A stretch of DNA of 64,000 nucleotides from RBG-13-66-14 sp964436465 (GTDB taxonomy: Bacteria > RBG-13-66-14): the NCBI GenBank assembly GCA_964436465.1, contig CAYTCV010000001.1, positions 62,001 to 126,000 of the forward strand. The letters run 5' to 3'. Below are positions 40,946 to 49,202 of the stretch, one piece after another; position 1 is the first letter of the stretch, and the number at the start of each line of letters is the position of its first letter. A model generated the notes under the pieces. That model was not told where the DNA came from and made no database searches. It worked only from the letters and a program-made list of their open reading frames with translations. The position numbers and the translations under genes are program-made.

Positions 40946-43900
40946 TCTCCGCTTCCCCCAGTGCATCGTGGACGAGATTCAGCACCTCGTCCAGGGGCGG
41001 CCGCGAGTCGGGCGTGGGGTTCTTCTCGGCCAGCTTTACGTACCGTCGGGCCGATTCCGCGTCGCCCGCCTTGGCGTCGTAGAGGGCCCGTACGGCGTAC
41101 GCCAGCCCCTTCCGGTTGTCGAAGTCGTGCTCCTCGTAGAGCCGGAGGGATTCCTCGATTATGTCTTTGGCTTTCCCGAGGTGGTCATGGCGCGTGAGAT
41201 GGTAACCCAGAAGCGACGCCGTCCGTGCGACGCGGGGGAGGTTCTTCATCCGGCGGGCGAAGACGAGGCTTCGCTCGAGGTCCAAAATCGCCCGTTCCCA
41301 GTCGTCCAACTCCAGCTCTATCTGGGCCATGTTGAACAGCGCCGTGGACAGCCCCTGATGATACCCCATCGCCTCGTACTCCTCGGCGCAGCGGCGCTGG
41401 AGCTCCAGGGCCTCGTCGAACCGGGAGGACTCGGACAGGATGACGGATAGATTCGTCTGGTTGTCCAGGACGAGGGAACGGTCGCCGGTTCTCTCCGCCA
41501 GCTCGATGGCCCGGCGGAGCTGGTGTTCCGATTCGTCTCGGATGCGCATCTTCGCGTAGAGGATGCCCAGGTTACCGTGGACGAGGGCCATGGCCCGCAC
41601 TTCCTCGTCGGTGCGGGGGTCGGGTAGAAGGGCGGCCGCCCGTTCGAGGATTTCCGCCGCCTTGTCCAGCCGCCCCGCGAACATGTCGGGATAGGAACGA
41701 ATCGGCGCGATGCAGATTTCGAGGAACGGGTCGTCCCCTGCCGCCTCTTCGGCCCGGCCGACCCAGACCGGTATCTCCGGGATGCGTCCGAGCCGCAACA
41801 GCGATTGAACGGCCAGACGGCAGACCGTCACCGCGAGACGGGATTCGCCGGGGGNNNNNNNNNNNNNNNNNNNNNNNNNNNNNNNNNNNNNNNNNNNNNN
41901 NNNNNNNNNNNNNNNNNNNNNNNNNNNNNNNNNNNNNNNNNNNNNNNNNNNNNNGCCGGGGGTATAACCAGCTTCGCTCGGTTCGCTCGGTTCGTGAAGC
42001 TCCATAGAGCTGGAGAAGGTTTCCTCCAGGAGGGGCAGCGACTCGTCGGACCGCCCCAGAAGGGAGAGGAAGTCGGCCAGCGCCAGGCGGGCCTGATTCG
42101 CCAACCCCGGGTCGCTCAACTCCCACGCGATTTCGAGAGCCTGTCTCGCCTCTTTCTGCGCCAGCGCGTAGGAGCCGTAGTGCTTCTTGCCTTCGGCGCT
42201 CTTCAGAAAATACCCGGCGGCCTCGGGCAGACATCCGGCCCGCTCGAAATGCACGGCGATTTCGCCGGGGGCGTAGCTCGCTTCGCTCGGTTCGCCGGGC
42301 GGTTCGTCCAGGTCCACCATCGCGCGGGCCACGTCGTGGTGGAGCCTCTTGCGCTGCTCGACCAGCAGGGAGCGGTAGGTGACCTCGCGGACCAGGGAGT
42401 GGCGGAAGAGGTATGCCAGCTCCTCCCGGGAGTCGCGCACGGCGAGCCCCGAGGTTTTACCTTCGGCCGCGGTCTCCCCCAGTGCTTCGAGACGACCCGG
42501 CAGGAGGGTCTCGATGAGCCTCTCGTCGAAGCGCCGGCCGATGACGCTGGCCAGACGGAGAACCTCCGCGGAGGCCGGGCTCAGGCGGTCCACGCGGGCG
42601 AGGATGGTGGCGAAGACGTTGACCGGCAGCCGCTCCGGGATGTAACCGCGACTCGGGACCCACCGGTTCCCGCGGCGCACGATGAATCCCCGCTCGATGA
42701 GGTCCAGCACGAGCTGTTCGAGGAAGAAGGGGTTGCCCTGGGCCTGCTCCAGGACCCACCGGCGGATTTCCTCTTCCAGCGGGAGCCCGTCCAGGAGCTC
42801 GTCGCCGATGCGCCAGACTTCGTCCCCGAGCTCCCCGAGTACCATCTCCTCGGCCCCCAGGCCGGCGAACGGCCGTTGAGCTTTATCAACGAAGCGGCCC
42901 TCCCCGCGGGCCGAGGCCACCAGCACCGGACCGTCGGTTCCGCCGCAGGCCTTGAGCGCGGTTTCCAGTATGGCGCAGGAGGACTCGTCGGCCAGATGGA
43001 GGTCGTCGACGGCGAGAAATAGCCCATCGCCGACGAGCTTCTTGAAAATGGCGCTGACGCCTTCCACGAGGCTGTTCTGTACTATTTCCGGCGCGTATCC
43101 GGAGATGACGTGCCGGTCCTCTTCGAGATGGAACAGGAGGGCGCCGATGACGGTGCGCCAGCGGCGGCGGTCCAACTCCGGGCAGGCCGTCAGCTCCGTC
43201 TCGAAGAGGGCGTCGAGCCGTTCGGCGGTCGAGACGGAGGGGTCGGTTTCCAGGACGCCGGCGAGATTTTTGAAGATGCTCTGCAGCAGGCCGAAATCAC
43301 GGTGCGTCTGGTCGACCTGTCCCGTGACGGTGCGGTATCCCGCGGCCCGTGCGCGGTCCTCCGCCTCCGCCAGGATGAACGATTTGCCGATTCCGGCATC
43401 ACCCATGATGTATAGAACACCGGAGCCTCCCGCCAGGAGCCGGTCAATCCGCGACAGCTCCTCGCGCCGTCCGACCTGCCCGTACCGGTGCCGTGTCGGC
43501 TTGAGCCCGCCGTGACTCCCCAGGGCCAGCCAGGCGGTAACCTCTCCGGTCTTCCCTTTTACCCTCTTGCGCCAGGCCAGCTCCAGGTTGACGTCCGCGC
43601 TGCAGAGTCGGCACGTGTCCTCGGAGACCAGTACCTGCCCCGGACCCGCGGCTTCGAGGAGCCGGGCCGCCAGGTTCACCGGGTCGCCGATGGCGGTGTA
43701 CTCCCAGGCCGAGGCGCCGCCCACGGGGCCGACGTAGACGTATCCGCCGGCCACCGACGCGCCGGTCATCCCCAACTCCCGGACCAGTTCCAGGGCCAGG
43801 TTCACCCCGCGGCGGGGGTCGTCGTCGTGGGCCCGGGGGGTGCCCAGGAGCGCGAGCGCCGCCTGACGCTCGTCGAAGGGGACGATTTTCGCCAAAAGGG

Positions 43901-44573
43901 CCTCGTAGCGCTCGCACCGGCGGTGGACCTTTTTCACCAGCTCGTCGAGGTCGTCCGGCTTCGCGCACCGGGGAAGGAGGGCGAAAACCGCCGTGGTGGG
44001 GCGCAGGCCGGCGCGGTGCGGCGGCGGGGCGGGACGGTCGGACAGGAAACCGGCGACGTCATTCCCCGATTTCCCGTGAATTTCGCCGTGGAGGACGGCG
44101 TACTCCCCGGGGCCGACGAGCTTCTCCGCCCGTGAGACCTTGACCACCGCGTCCCCGGTGAGGACGATTTGGCACCGGTCCGGGCCGACGCGCCACAACT
44201 CGAAGGCCATCCCCCGAGCGGCGGCGAGGTCGGCCTCCAGCCTGTACCGCCGGTTGCCGAACTCCTGTTCGCCGAGCCCTGCCACGCGCTTCAGCATCCT
44301 GCGGCAGGCCCTCTCACCGGCGTCGGCGTTCCGGAAATACGCCCAGTAGGCGTCGCCGCCGAACTGGAGGGTATGGCCGCCGCCCTCGGCCACCTCCTCG
44401 GTCAGGGCCCCGAAAAAGGCGTTCAAAAGGCCCGTGAGGTGCTCGTTGCCCTCGGGGCCGAGTTTGGTGAGCTCTTCGGTGAGGGGGGTGAAGCCCGTGA
44501 CGTCCACGAGGCAGAGCAGGCCGCCGTCGGCCCGCCAGAGCCTGTCGGCGCCGGTAGATGAAGTCTCGGTCAT
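40938..44573 (-). CDS. Soluble-adenylyl-cyclase-like protein: two cyclase domains, AAA ATPase, TPR repeats
   Basis: A protein of about 1211 residues, as assembled across a gap. C1 (about 15-165) has LVDVTGFTPL and QFGGDAYWAYF with metal aspartates D24 and D74. C2 (about 190-350) lacks these but has AKIVPFDERQAALALLG (K229) and YTAIGDPVNLAARL (N300, R304). Residues 363-640 are an AAA/STAND ATPase (Walker A GDAGIGKS at 391-398, Walker B LFLAVDD). The rest is helical TPR repeats. This is the order of mammalian soluble adenylyl cyclase ADCY10, including the C1/C2 split of catalytic residues. The ATG at 44573 overlaps rmlA. A cAMP-producing sensor is likely. Confidence 0.85.
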   Translation of the reverse strand: MTETSSTGADRLWRADGGLLCLVDVTGFTPLTEELTKLGPEGNEHLTGLLNAFFGALTEEVAEGGGHTLQFGGDAYWAYFRNADAGERACRRMLKRVAGLGEQEFGNRRYRLEADLAAARGMAFELWRVGPDRCQIVLTGDAVVKVSRAEKLVGPGEYAVLHGEIHGKSGNDVAGFLSDRPAPPPHRAGLRPTTAVFALLPRCAKPDDLDELVKKVHRRCERYEALLAKIVPFDERQAALALLGTPRAHDDDPRRGVNLALELVRELGMTGASVAGGYVYVGPVGGASAWEYTAIGDPVNLAARLLEAAGPGQVLVSEDTCRLCSADVNLELAWRKRVKGKTGEVTAWLALGSHGGLKPTRHRYGQVGRREELSRIDRLLAGGSGVLYIMGDAGIGKSFILAEAEDRARAAGYRTVTGQVDQTHRDFGLLQSIFKNLAGVLETDPSVSTAERLDALFETELTACPELDRRRWRTVIGALLFHLEEDRHVISGYAPEIVQNSLVEGVSAIFKKLVGDGLFLAVDDLHLADESSCAILETALKACGGTDGPVLVASARGEGRFVDKAQRPFAGLGAEEMVLGELGDEVWRIGDELLDGLPLEEEIRRWVLEQAQGNPFFLEQLVLDLIERGFIVRRGNRWVPSRGYIPERLPVNVFATILARVDRLSPASAEVLRLASVIGRRFDERLIETLLPGRLEALGETAAEGKTSGLAVRDSREELAYLFRHSLVREVTYRSLLVEQRKRLHHDVARAMVDLDEPPGEPSEASYAPGEIAVHFERAGCLPEAAGYFLKSAEGKKHYGSYALAQKEARQALEIAWELSDPGLANQARLALADFLSLLGRSDESLPLLEETFSSSMELHEPSEPSEAGYTPGXXXXXXXXXXXXXXXXXXXXXXXXXXXXXXXXXXPGESRLAVTVCRLAVQSLLRLGRIPEIPVWVGRAEEAAGDDPFLEICIAPIRSYPDMFAGRLDKAAEILERAAALLPDPRTDEEVRAMALVHGNLGILYAKMRIRDESEHQLRRAIELAERTGDRSLVLDNQTNLSVILSESSRFDEALELQRRCAEEYEAMGYHQGLSTALFNMAQIELELDDWERAILDLERSLVFARRMKNLPRVARTASLLGYHLTRHDHLGKAKDIIEESLRLYEEHDFDNRKGLAYAVRALYDAKAGDAESARRYVKLAEKNPTPDSRPPLDEVLNLVHDALGEAENA
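41855..41954. other. Scaffold gap of 100 N inside the cyclase gene
   Basis: Both flanks share GCCGGGGG. Collapsing the gap plus these 8 bases removes 108 bases, keeps the frame and recreates the peptide PSEAGYTPGESRLAV, which resembles PSEASYAPGEIAV elsewhere in the same protein. The gap may be spurious or may hide more repeat units. Confidence 0.7.
41955..42303 (+). repeat. Short in-frame repeats in the cyclase gene
   Basis: At 41970-41997 there are copies of a 9-base unit (GTTCGCTCG; EPS in the protein). At 42261-42300 a related block, TTCGCCGGGGGCGTAGCTCG continuing CTTCGCTCGGTTCGCCGGG, encodes GEPSEASYAPGE. The two blocks are about 290 bases apart and lie in linkers between helical repeats. 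Confidence 0.65.
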
Positions 44574-45310
44574 GGGCTTCCGCCCCGGCCCGCGCCCTCG
44601 CGGCGGACGAGCTCGGCGGCCCGGTACAGGGATTCGAAGGTCCCGGCGTCGGTCCACCAGCCGTCCACGAACCCGTGCTCGAGCCGGCCTAGCTCCAGGT
44701 AGGCGTTGTTCACGTCGGTGATTTCCAGCTCGTTCCGGGCGCTGGGGGAGAGGCCGCGGATGATGTCCCACACTCCGCCGTCGTAGAAGTAAACGCCGAT
44801 GACCGCGTACGGACTGGCCGGCTTCTTCGGCTTCTCCTCGATGCGCCGAATCTTTCCATTCCCGTCGAAGACCGGCACGCCGAAACGGCCGGGGTCGGGC
44901 ACCTCCTTCAGCAGAATCCTCGCCCCGGCGGGCTGCGCCTCGAAGGCGCGCGCCTGGTCGCCGATGCCTCGCTGGAGGAGGTTATCCCCCAGAATCACGC
45001 ACATCCGGTCCCCGGCGACGAAGTGCTCGCAGAGCCCTAGCGCCTCGGCGATGCCGCCGTGGCCCTTCTGGTAGGTGTAGTTGAGGTGCGCCAGGCCCAG
45101 CTCGCGGCCGTTGCCCAGAAGCTCCAGGAATCCCCCGGCGTTCCGGCCGCCGGTGACGAGCATGATTTCGGTGATGCCGGCGCCGATGAGGGTTTCCAGG
45201 GGGTAATAAATCATCGGCCGGTCGTAGACCGGGAGGAGGTGCTTATTCGTGACCCGGGTCAGGGGGTCGAGGCGGGTTCCGAGGCCGCCGGCCAGGACGA
45301 TGCCCTTCAC
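44570..45310 (-). CDS. rmlA: Sugar-1-phosphate nucleotidyltransferase (glucose-1-phosphate thymidylyltransferase type)
   Basis: A 246-residue enzyme that activates a sugar phosphate, most likely glucose 1-phosphate with dTTP. The N-terminal signature GIVLAGGLGTRLDPLTRVTN is complete. GDNLLQRG is the metal/nucleotide block, and RIEEKPKKPASPYAVIGVYF and ITDVNNAYLELG match RmlA. It is shorter than E. coli RmlA (about 290), like archaeal and short bacterial forms. It follows the HTH-cupin gene by 12 bases and overlaps the cyclase gene. RmlB and RmlD are not in the window. Confidence 0.87.
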   Translation of the reverse strand: MKGIVLAGGLGTRLDPLTRVTNKHLLPVYDRPMIYYPLETLIGAGITEIMLVTGGRNAGGFLELLGNGRELGLAHLNYTYQKGHGGIAEALGLCEHFVAGDRMCVILGDNLLQRGIGDQARAFEAQPAGARILLKEVPDPGRFGVPVFDGNGKIRRIEEKPKKPASPYAVIGVYFYDGGVWDIIRGLSPSARNELEITDVNNAYLELGRLEHGFVDGWWTDAGTFESLYRAAELVRREGAGRGGSP

Positions 45311-45322
45311 GATACACCTTTC

Positions 45323-46120
45323 TCAGCCGTCGACCCGGTTCCAGTCGAATGGTATGTCGTTCGAGTGGGGGTCGAGGCGCTGCTCGTCGGGGTGGAGGTA
45401 GTCGTAGGTTTTGGTGGGGATGTTGAGCACCAGGGCCGGTTCGGTGCCCAGGGCGGTGAAGCCGTGCTGCACCCCGGCGGGGATTAAAACGAGCCTGGGG
45501 CGCAGGTTGCCGAGGATGAACTGGTTGACCGAGCCGCGGGTGGGGGAGCCGGGGCGTCCGTCGTAGAGCACCAGCCGGGCGGTGCCGGATACGCACGAGA
45601 AACGGTCGGCCTGCCCGCGGTGCGCGTGCCAGGCCTTGATGACGCCGGGATAGACGCAGGTGACGTACGCCTGGCCGAAAGGGGCGTCGTCGCCGAAGAA
45701 GCCGAAGTCGTCGGCGCGCAGAATCTCCATGAGATAGCCCCGGGCGTCGGGGTAGATGAGCAGCTCCTTGACCAGCACACCCTCGATGAGCGCGTGGTCC
45801 ACCCGGTGCTCGCCCGTCTTCGACCCGGCGGAACGGGGGGCGGGCTCCGCTGTTGCCTTCGGCCGCAGATAATCCGGCGCCGCTCCGAGCGTCTGGAGGA
45901 TTTTCTCCATCTTCTCGACGGTCGAGTAGCGGACTTTCGGCTCGTTGGAGTACAGCAGCCGGCGGATGGTCGTGACCTTCAGGCCGCTCTTGTGGCCGAG
46001 TTCCTCGAAAACGCTTTTCCAGAAGCGGGGGTTCTGGCCCCGCTCTCTGGCTATGACACGGCACCGGTCGCGGATTTCGACGGCCATTCGTTTCACGTCC
46101 TGCACCGTTACGTCCTTCAT
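45323..46120 (-). CDS. HTH DNA-binding domain fused to an RmlC-like cupin
   Basis: A 265-residue protein. Residues 1-85 are helical and look like an XRE/Cro-type DNA-binding domain (GHKSGLKVTTIRRLLYSNEP, then STVEKMEKILQTLG). Residues 115-265 are a dTDP-4-dehydrorhamnose 3,5-epimerase-like cupin: LLIYPDARGYLMEILRADD, GVIKAWHAHRGQADRFSCVSG (given in part) and LIPAGVQHGFTALG. The ATG at 46120 has GGGGG nearby. The promoter carries a palindrome at its start site. It is either an epimerase that senses its substrate and represses its own operon, or a regulator with a recycled sugar-binding cupin. Confidence 0.8.
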   Translation of the reverse strand: MKDVTVQDVKRMAVEIRDRCRVIARERGQNPRFWKSVFEELGHKSGLKVTTIRRLLYSNEPKVRYSTVEKMEKILQTLGAAPDYLRPKATAEPAPRSAGSKTGEHRVDHALIEGVLVKELLIYPDARGYLMEILRADDFGFFGDDAPFGQAYVTCVYPGVIKAWHAHRGQADRFSCVSGTARLVLYDGRPGSPTRGSVNQFILGNLRPRLVLIPAGVQHGFTALGTEPALVLNIPTKTYDYLHPDEQRLDPHSNDIPFDWNRVDG

Positions 46121-46151
46121 CAAACCCCCTGTGCATGTAGGCACCAGACGC

Positions 46152-46165
46152 ACGTCGAACGACGT
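46152..46165. promoter_or_regulatory. Perfect palindrome over the predicted transcription start
   Basis: ACGTCG-AA-CGACGT, starting one base past the -10 box of the HTH-cupin promoter. A repressor bound here would block initiation; the HTH-cupin protein is the obvious candidate. Confidence 0.6.
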
Positions 46166-46166
46166 A

Positions 46167-46195
46167 ACTATAAACCAGCCGCCCGATTTGGTCAA
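46167..46195 (-). promoter_or_regulatory. Promoter of the HTH-cupin/rmlA/cyclase operon
   Basis: On the minus strand: TTGACC (46190-46195), a 17-base spacer, TATAGT (46167-46172). A near-consensus promoter, about 47 bases before the ATG. Confidence 0.82.
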
Positions 46196-46206
46196 CATGC
46201 GGACCC

Positions 46207-46235
46207 TTGCCCCGCGGTAATCGGTGAGTTAGAAT
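46207..46235 (+). promoter_or_regulatory. Promoter of the AprB-like ferredoxin gene
   Basis: TTGCCC (46207-46212), a 17-base spacer, TAGAAT (46230-46235). It is back to back with the HTH-cupin promoter, so both could respond to the same regulator. Confidence 0.65.
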
Positions 46236-46272
46236 AACAATGCACAATGATAAAGGCTATTTACGGAGGGAC

Positions 46273-46599
46273 ATGCCCGCGCACGTGGATAAAAGGCGCT
46301 GCGACGGATGCCGGGCGGCGGTGGAGCCCGCCTGCGTGGCGGCGTGTCCCGGCGACCTGATGGCCATCGACCCGCAGACACTCTCAGCGTTCTGTAGAAA
46401 CGTCACCGACTGCTGGGATTGCTGCGCCTGCGTAAAGGCCTGCCCCACGGGGGCCGTCGCGCCGAGGCTCCACTACGCACTGGCACTCTACGGCGTGAAG
46501 GGCTTCTACGAACAACGCCCGGGCGGATGCCGCTGGGTCTTCAGCGGCGTGGAGGGGGTGGGGACATTCGACCTGCCCGGTGACGACGGGTGGGAATAG
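46273..46599 (+). CDS. AprB-like two-cluster ferredoxin
   Basis: A 108-residue protein with two [4Fe-4S] motifs in the exact spacing of adenylylsulfate reductase beta subunit: CDGCRAAVEPACVAACPGDL, later CWDCCACVKACPTGAV. AprB has 150-160 residues and a C-terminal tail that wraps AprA; here the tail is short and there is no aprA, sat or qmo gene in the window. A strong GGAGG site favours the ATG at 46273 over 46240. It probably acts as a stand-alone ferredoxin. Confidence 0.82.
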   Translation: MPAHVDKRRCDGCRAAVEPACVAACPGDLMAIDPQTLSAFCRNVTDCWDCCACVKACPTGAVAPRLHYALALYGVKGFYEQRPGGCRWVFSGVEGVGTFDLPGDDGWE

Positions 46600-46603
46600 A
46601 TAG

Positions 46604-46627
46604 CCGGACCGTCCGGGGACGGTCCGG
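46604..46627 (+). terminator. Strong hairpin after the ferredoxin gene
   Basis: A perfect 11-base stem, CCGGACCGTCC/GGACGGTCCGG, with a two-base loop, five bases past the stop. It has no T-run, so it is a terminator-like or mRNA-stabilising hairpin. Confidence 0.55.
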
Positions 46628-46697
46628 GGAGTGGTGGCGGGGAATCGGGGGGGGTGGCCCAGGTCACCGTGCTGTTCACGGCCGTGGGAAATACCCG

Positions 46698-46727
46698 AAA
46701 TAAAACCGGCGGGACTGCCCGCCGGTT
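46698..46727 (-). terminator. Rho-independent terminator of the beta-propeller gene
   Basis: On the minus strand: AACCGGCGGG, loop CAGT, CCCGCCGGTT, then TTATTT. It lies 17 bases past the stop of the propeller gene. Confidence 0.85.
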
Positions 46728-46743
46728 CGTTAATCGTTCCACC

Positions 46744-49134
46744 CTACCGTGTTACGACCAGCCGGGTGCCGTAAATCCCGTCTCCGGCGGTCAGCCGACA
46801 GTGGTACACCCCCGGCGCCATACCGTCGGTGGACCAGACCACCGTGTGCCGCCCCGCCGTCAGCTCTCCATCCACCAGGGTCGCCACCCGCCGCCCCGCG
46901 AGGTCGTACACCGACAGGACGACGCCCTGGGCCGAGGAGAGGTCCAGGGTGAAGGTCACCGCGCCGCCCGATTCCGCTGGATTCGGGTAGGCGGCGTACA
47001 GGGCGGTGCGCCCATCGGCGCTGTCCCCGCGGCGGACCTCGACGGGCCCGAAGTCGGTGCGGGCACCCGAGTCCTCGACGACGGTGAGCCGGTACTCGTA
47101 CACCGTTCCGGCCCGCGCGCCGCGGTCGAGGTAGCGCGGGCTCTGCGGCGGGAGTAGCGCGTCGTTCAACTGAGTCCAACCCTCGGAGTCCTTCTCGCGC
47201 CGGTAGATTTCAAATCCGGCGGGGTAATCCCCCCCGAGCACCCAGGCCAGCAGGACGCCCTCCTCGGTGTCGCGGCCGGTGAAGTCCACGAGCTCCACCG
47301 GGGTGAAGTCGTCGTATAAAAGCCGGCAGTTAATCTCACCCACGGCCCATCCGTGTCCGTAATCGGGCGCGTCCTCCCAGAAGTAAACGTCGTAGATATC
47401 CAGCCCGTCCGTGTGGGCGCGGTTGTCCTCGAAGGTGTAGCTCACGCCGCCGTTCGTCGTGACGTAGATGTACCCGTCGTCGCCCACAATCCAGCCCTCG
47501 TCATCGTTCATGAAGGACACGGACTTGTAGTCCACGTCCGCCAGGCCGTGAACCTCGCGCCACTGGGTTCCGCCCGAGTAAAGGTAGTACACCTGTCCAC
47601 CCTCGCCGACGAGCCAGGCCTTGCTGTCGCTCCGGACGTCCACCCCCCGCATGTCGCGGTCCGCGGATGAAAGTCCCGTGGAGAATCGGGTCCAGGCGCC
47701 GGCCGTCTTCCGGTACACGATGGCGTAGCTGCCGTCGGTCTCGCCCGCGGCCCAGCCGTTGTTTACATCCCGCATGGCCACGGAGTAGAAGTTGAAGTCG
47801 GCGCCGGTCGAATCCTGCGTCCAGGAGGCTCCGCCGTTGGTGGTGTAGTAGATACCCAGGTTGCCCCCGCAAACGAACCAGGTGTTCTCATCGAGCACGT
47901 CGAGCCCGAACCAGTTGCGGGCGGGAAGGTTGCCGGAGACGTCGGTCCAGCTCGCGCCGTTGTCCGTGGTCTTGATGACCGTTCCGCCGGTGCCGCAGGC
48001 GACGAAGTCGTTTGATTCGATGTGTCCGATGTCGGTGAGGTTGTTCGGGACGCCCGAGCGGCCGTATGTCCACGAGCGCCCGTGCGTCGTGCTGCGCATG
48101 ACCAGTCCGTACTCACCCACGGCCACGACGAATGCGGGGTAGGGTCCGCTGGCGGCCACGCCCTCGAGCCGGTTGCCCACGCGAATGAGCTGGTTCCAGC
48201 TCGTACCGTTGGCCGTCCCCAGTATGGTGTAGAGAGAGCCTACGGCGATAATATGGTCTGCGCTGAAGGGTGTGGCCACGCCGGATAGGGGGTTGAAGAC
48301 GTAGGGGTCGTCGAGCTCGTTCCAGGTTGCTCCGCCGTCCGGGGAATGCAGCCCTACGCCGTTCTGCCCCACGGCGTAGACGTGGAAATCTCCGCCGTCC
48401 TGGATGACCGCGACGCCGTTGAGGGTTCGGGAGACGCCCGAGGATTGGGCGGTCCAGTCGTCGCCGCCGTTGGAGGTGGCGTAGACCGCGCCCCCGTCGC
48501 CCACGGCCCAGGCGTAGTCCTCGTCGTAGATGCACACCGACCGGAGACCGGGCGAGACGTCGAGCACCTGGCCCCACGAGGAACCGTTCCAGCGGAAGAT
48601 GCGCCCGCCGGTGTCCACGGCCAGCCCGAAGCCGGTCGAGTACATCGCGATGTCGTAGAACTCGTATCCGCCGGCGAAATACTGGCTGTTCCAGGAGCTG
48701 CCGCCGTTGTTCGTCCGGGTGATATAGGAGCCGCCGCAGGCCCAACCCTGGGCCTGCGTCAGGAAGTCTATGCCCCGCACGTTGGTCATGCTGGGGGGCT
48801 GGCTCGTCTGCGTCCAGTCCACGCCGTTGACGGTCTTGAGCACGACCCCGGCGCCGCCCGCGTAGACGTGGTCGGCGTCGATAAGGCTGACGCAGTAGAG
48901 ATTGGCGGAGGTGGGGGTCGTCTGGATGTTCCACGTGCCGCCGGAATTGGGAGAACAGACGATTAGCCCCGAATCCCCCACGCAGTAGAGCTTTACGCCG
49001 TAGCGGTCCACGTCGCTGATGTCGGTGTCGTTCCAGCCGCGACGGTAGAATGCGTCCCACCACCAGCCGAGGGCCTGGGCGGAGAGGGAGAGGGCCGTTA
49101 GAAGAAGGACGAGGCATATGAATCGGCGAGACAT
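46744..49134 (-). CDS. Secreted YCF48/BNR-type beta-propeller protein with C-terminal sorting-like domain
   Basis: A 796-residue protein with a signal peptide (MSRRFICLVLLLTALSLSAQ). About nine propeller motifs follow, with GG-x-x-W hallmarks (for example SPNSGGTWN, NGGSSWNSQ, DNGASWTDV, NGGASWTQD), as in YCF48-like proteins. Near residue 610 a fibronectin-like linker begins. The last 80 residues (YPNPAESGGAVTFTLDL, then LSVYDLAGRRVATL, then WSTDGMAPGVYHCRL) form a FlgD Ig-like/type IX secretion-type C-terminal domain. It is probably exported and surface-attached. A long leader with a hairpin (49203-49240) precedes it. Confidence 0.87.
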   Translation of the reverse strand: MSRRFICLVLLLTALSLSAQALGWWWDAFYRRGWNDTDISDVDRYGVKLYCVGDSGLIVCSPNSGGTWNIQTTPTSANLYCVSLIDADHVYAGGAGVVLKTVNGVDWTQTSQPPSMTNVRGIDFLTQAQGWACGGSYITRTNNGGSSWNSQYFAGGYEFYDIAMYSTGFGLAVDTGGRIFRWNGSSWGQVLDVSPGLRSVCIYDEDYAWAVGDGGAVYATSNGGDDWTAQSSGVSRTLNGVAVIQDGGDFHVYAVGQNGVGLHSPDGGATWNELDDPYVFNPLSGVATPFSADHIIAVGSLYTILGTANGTSWNQLIRVGNRLEGVAASGPYPAFVVAVGEYGLVMRSTTHGRSWTYGRSGVPNNLTDIGHIESNDFVACGTGGTVIKTTDNGASWTDVSGNLPARNWFGLDVLDENTWFVCGGNLGIYYTTNGGASWTQDSTGADFNFYSVAMRDVNNGWAAGETDGSYAIVYRKTAGAWTRFSTGLSSADRDMRGVDVRSDSKAWLVGEGGQVYYLYSGGTQWREVHGLADVDYKSVSFMNDDEGWIVGDDGYIYVTTNGGVSYTFEDNRAHTDGLDIYDVYFWEDAPDYGHGWAVGEINCRLLYDDFTPVELVDFTGRDTEEGVLLAWVLGGDYPAGFEIYRREKDSEGWTQLNDALLPPQSPRYLDRGARAGTVYEYRLTVVEDSGARTDFGPVEVRRGDSADGRTALYAAYPNPAESGGAVTFTLDLSSAQGVVLSVYDLAGRRVATLVDGELTAGRHTVVWSTDGMAPGVYHCRLTAGDGIYGTRLVVTR

Positions 49135-49202
49135 GACGCCCCTTTACGTGGAATTGAGCCGAGCCGGCCGGTCACCGGTCGGGATGCGTTTTTTTAATGA
49201 AG

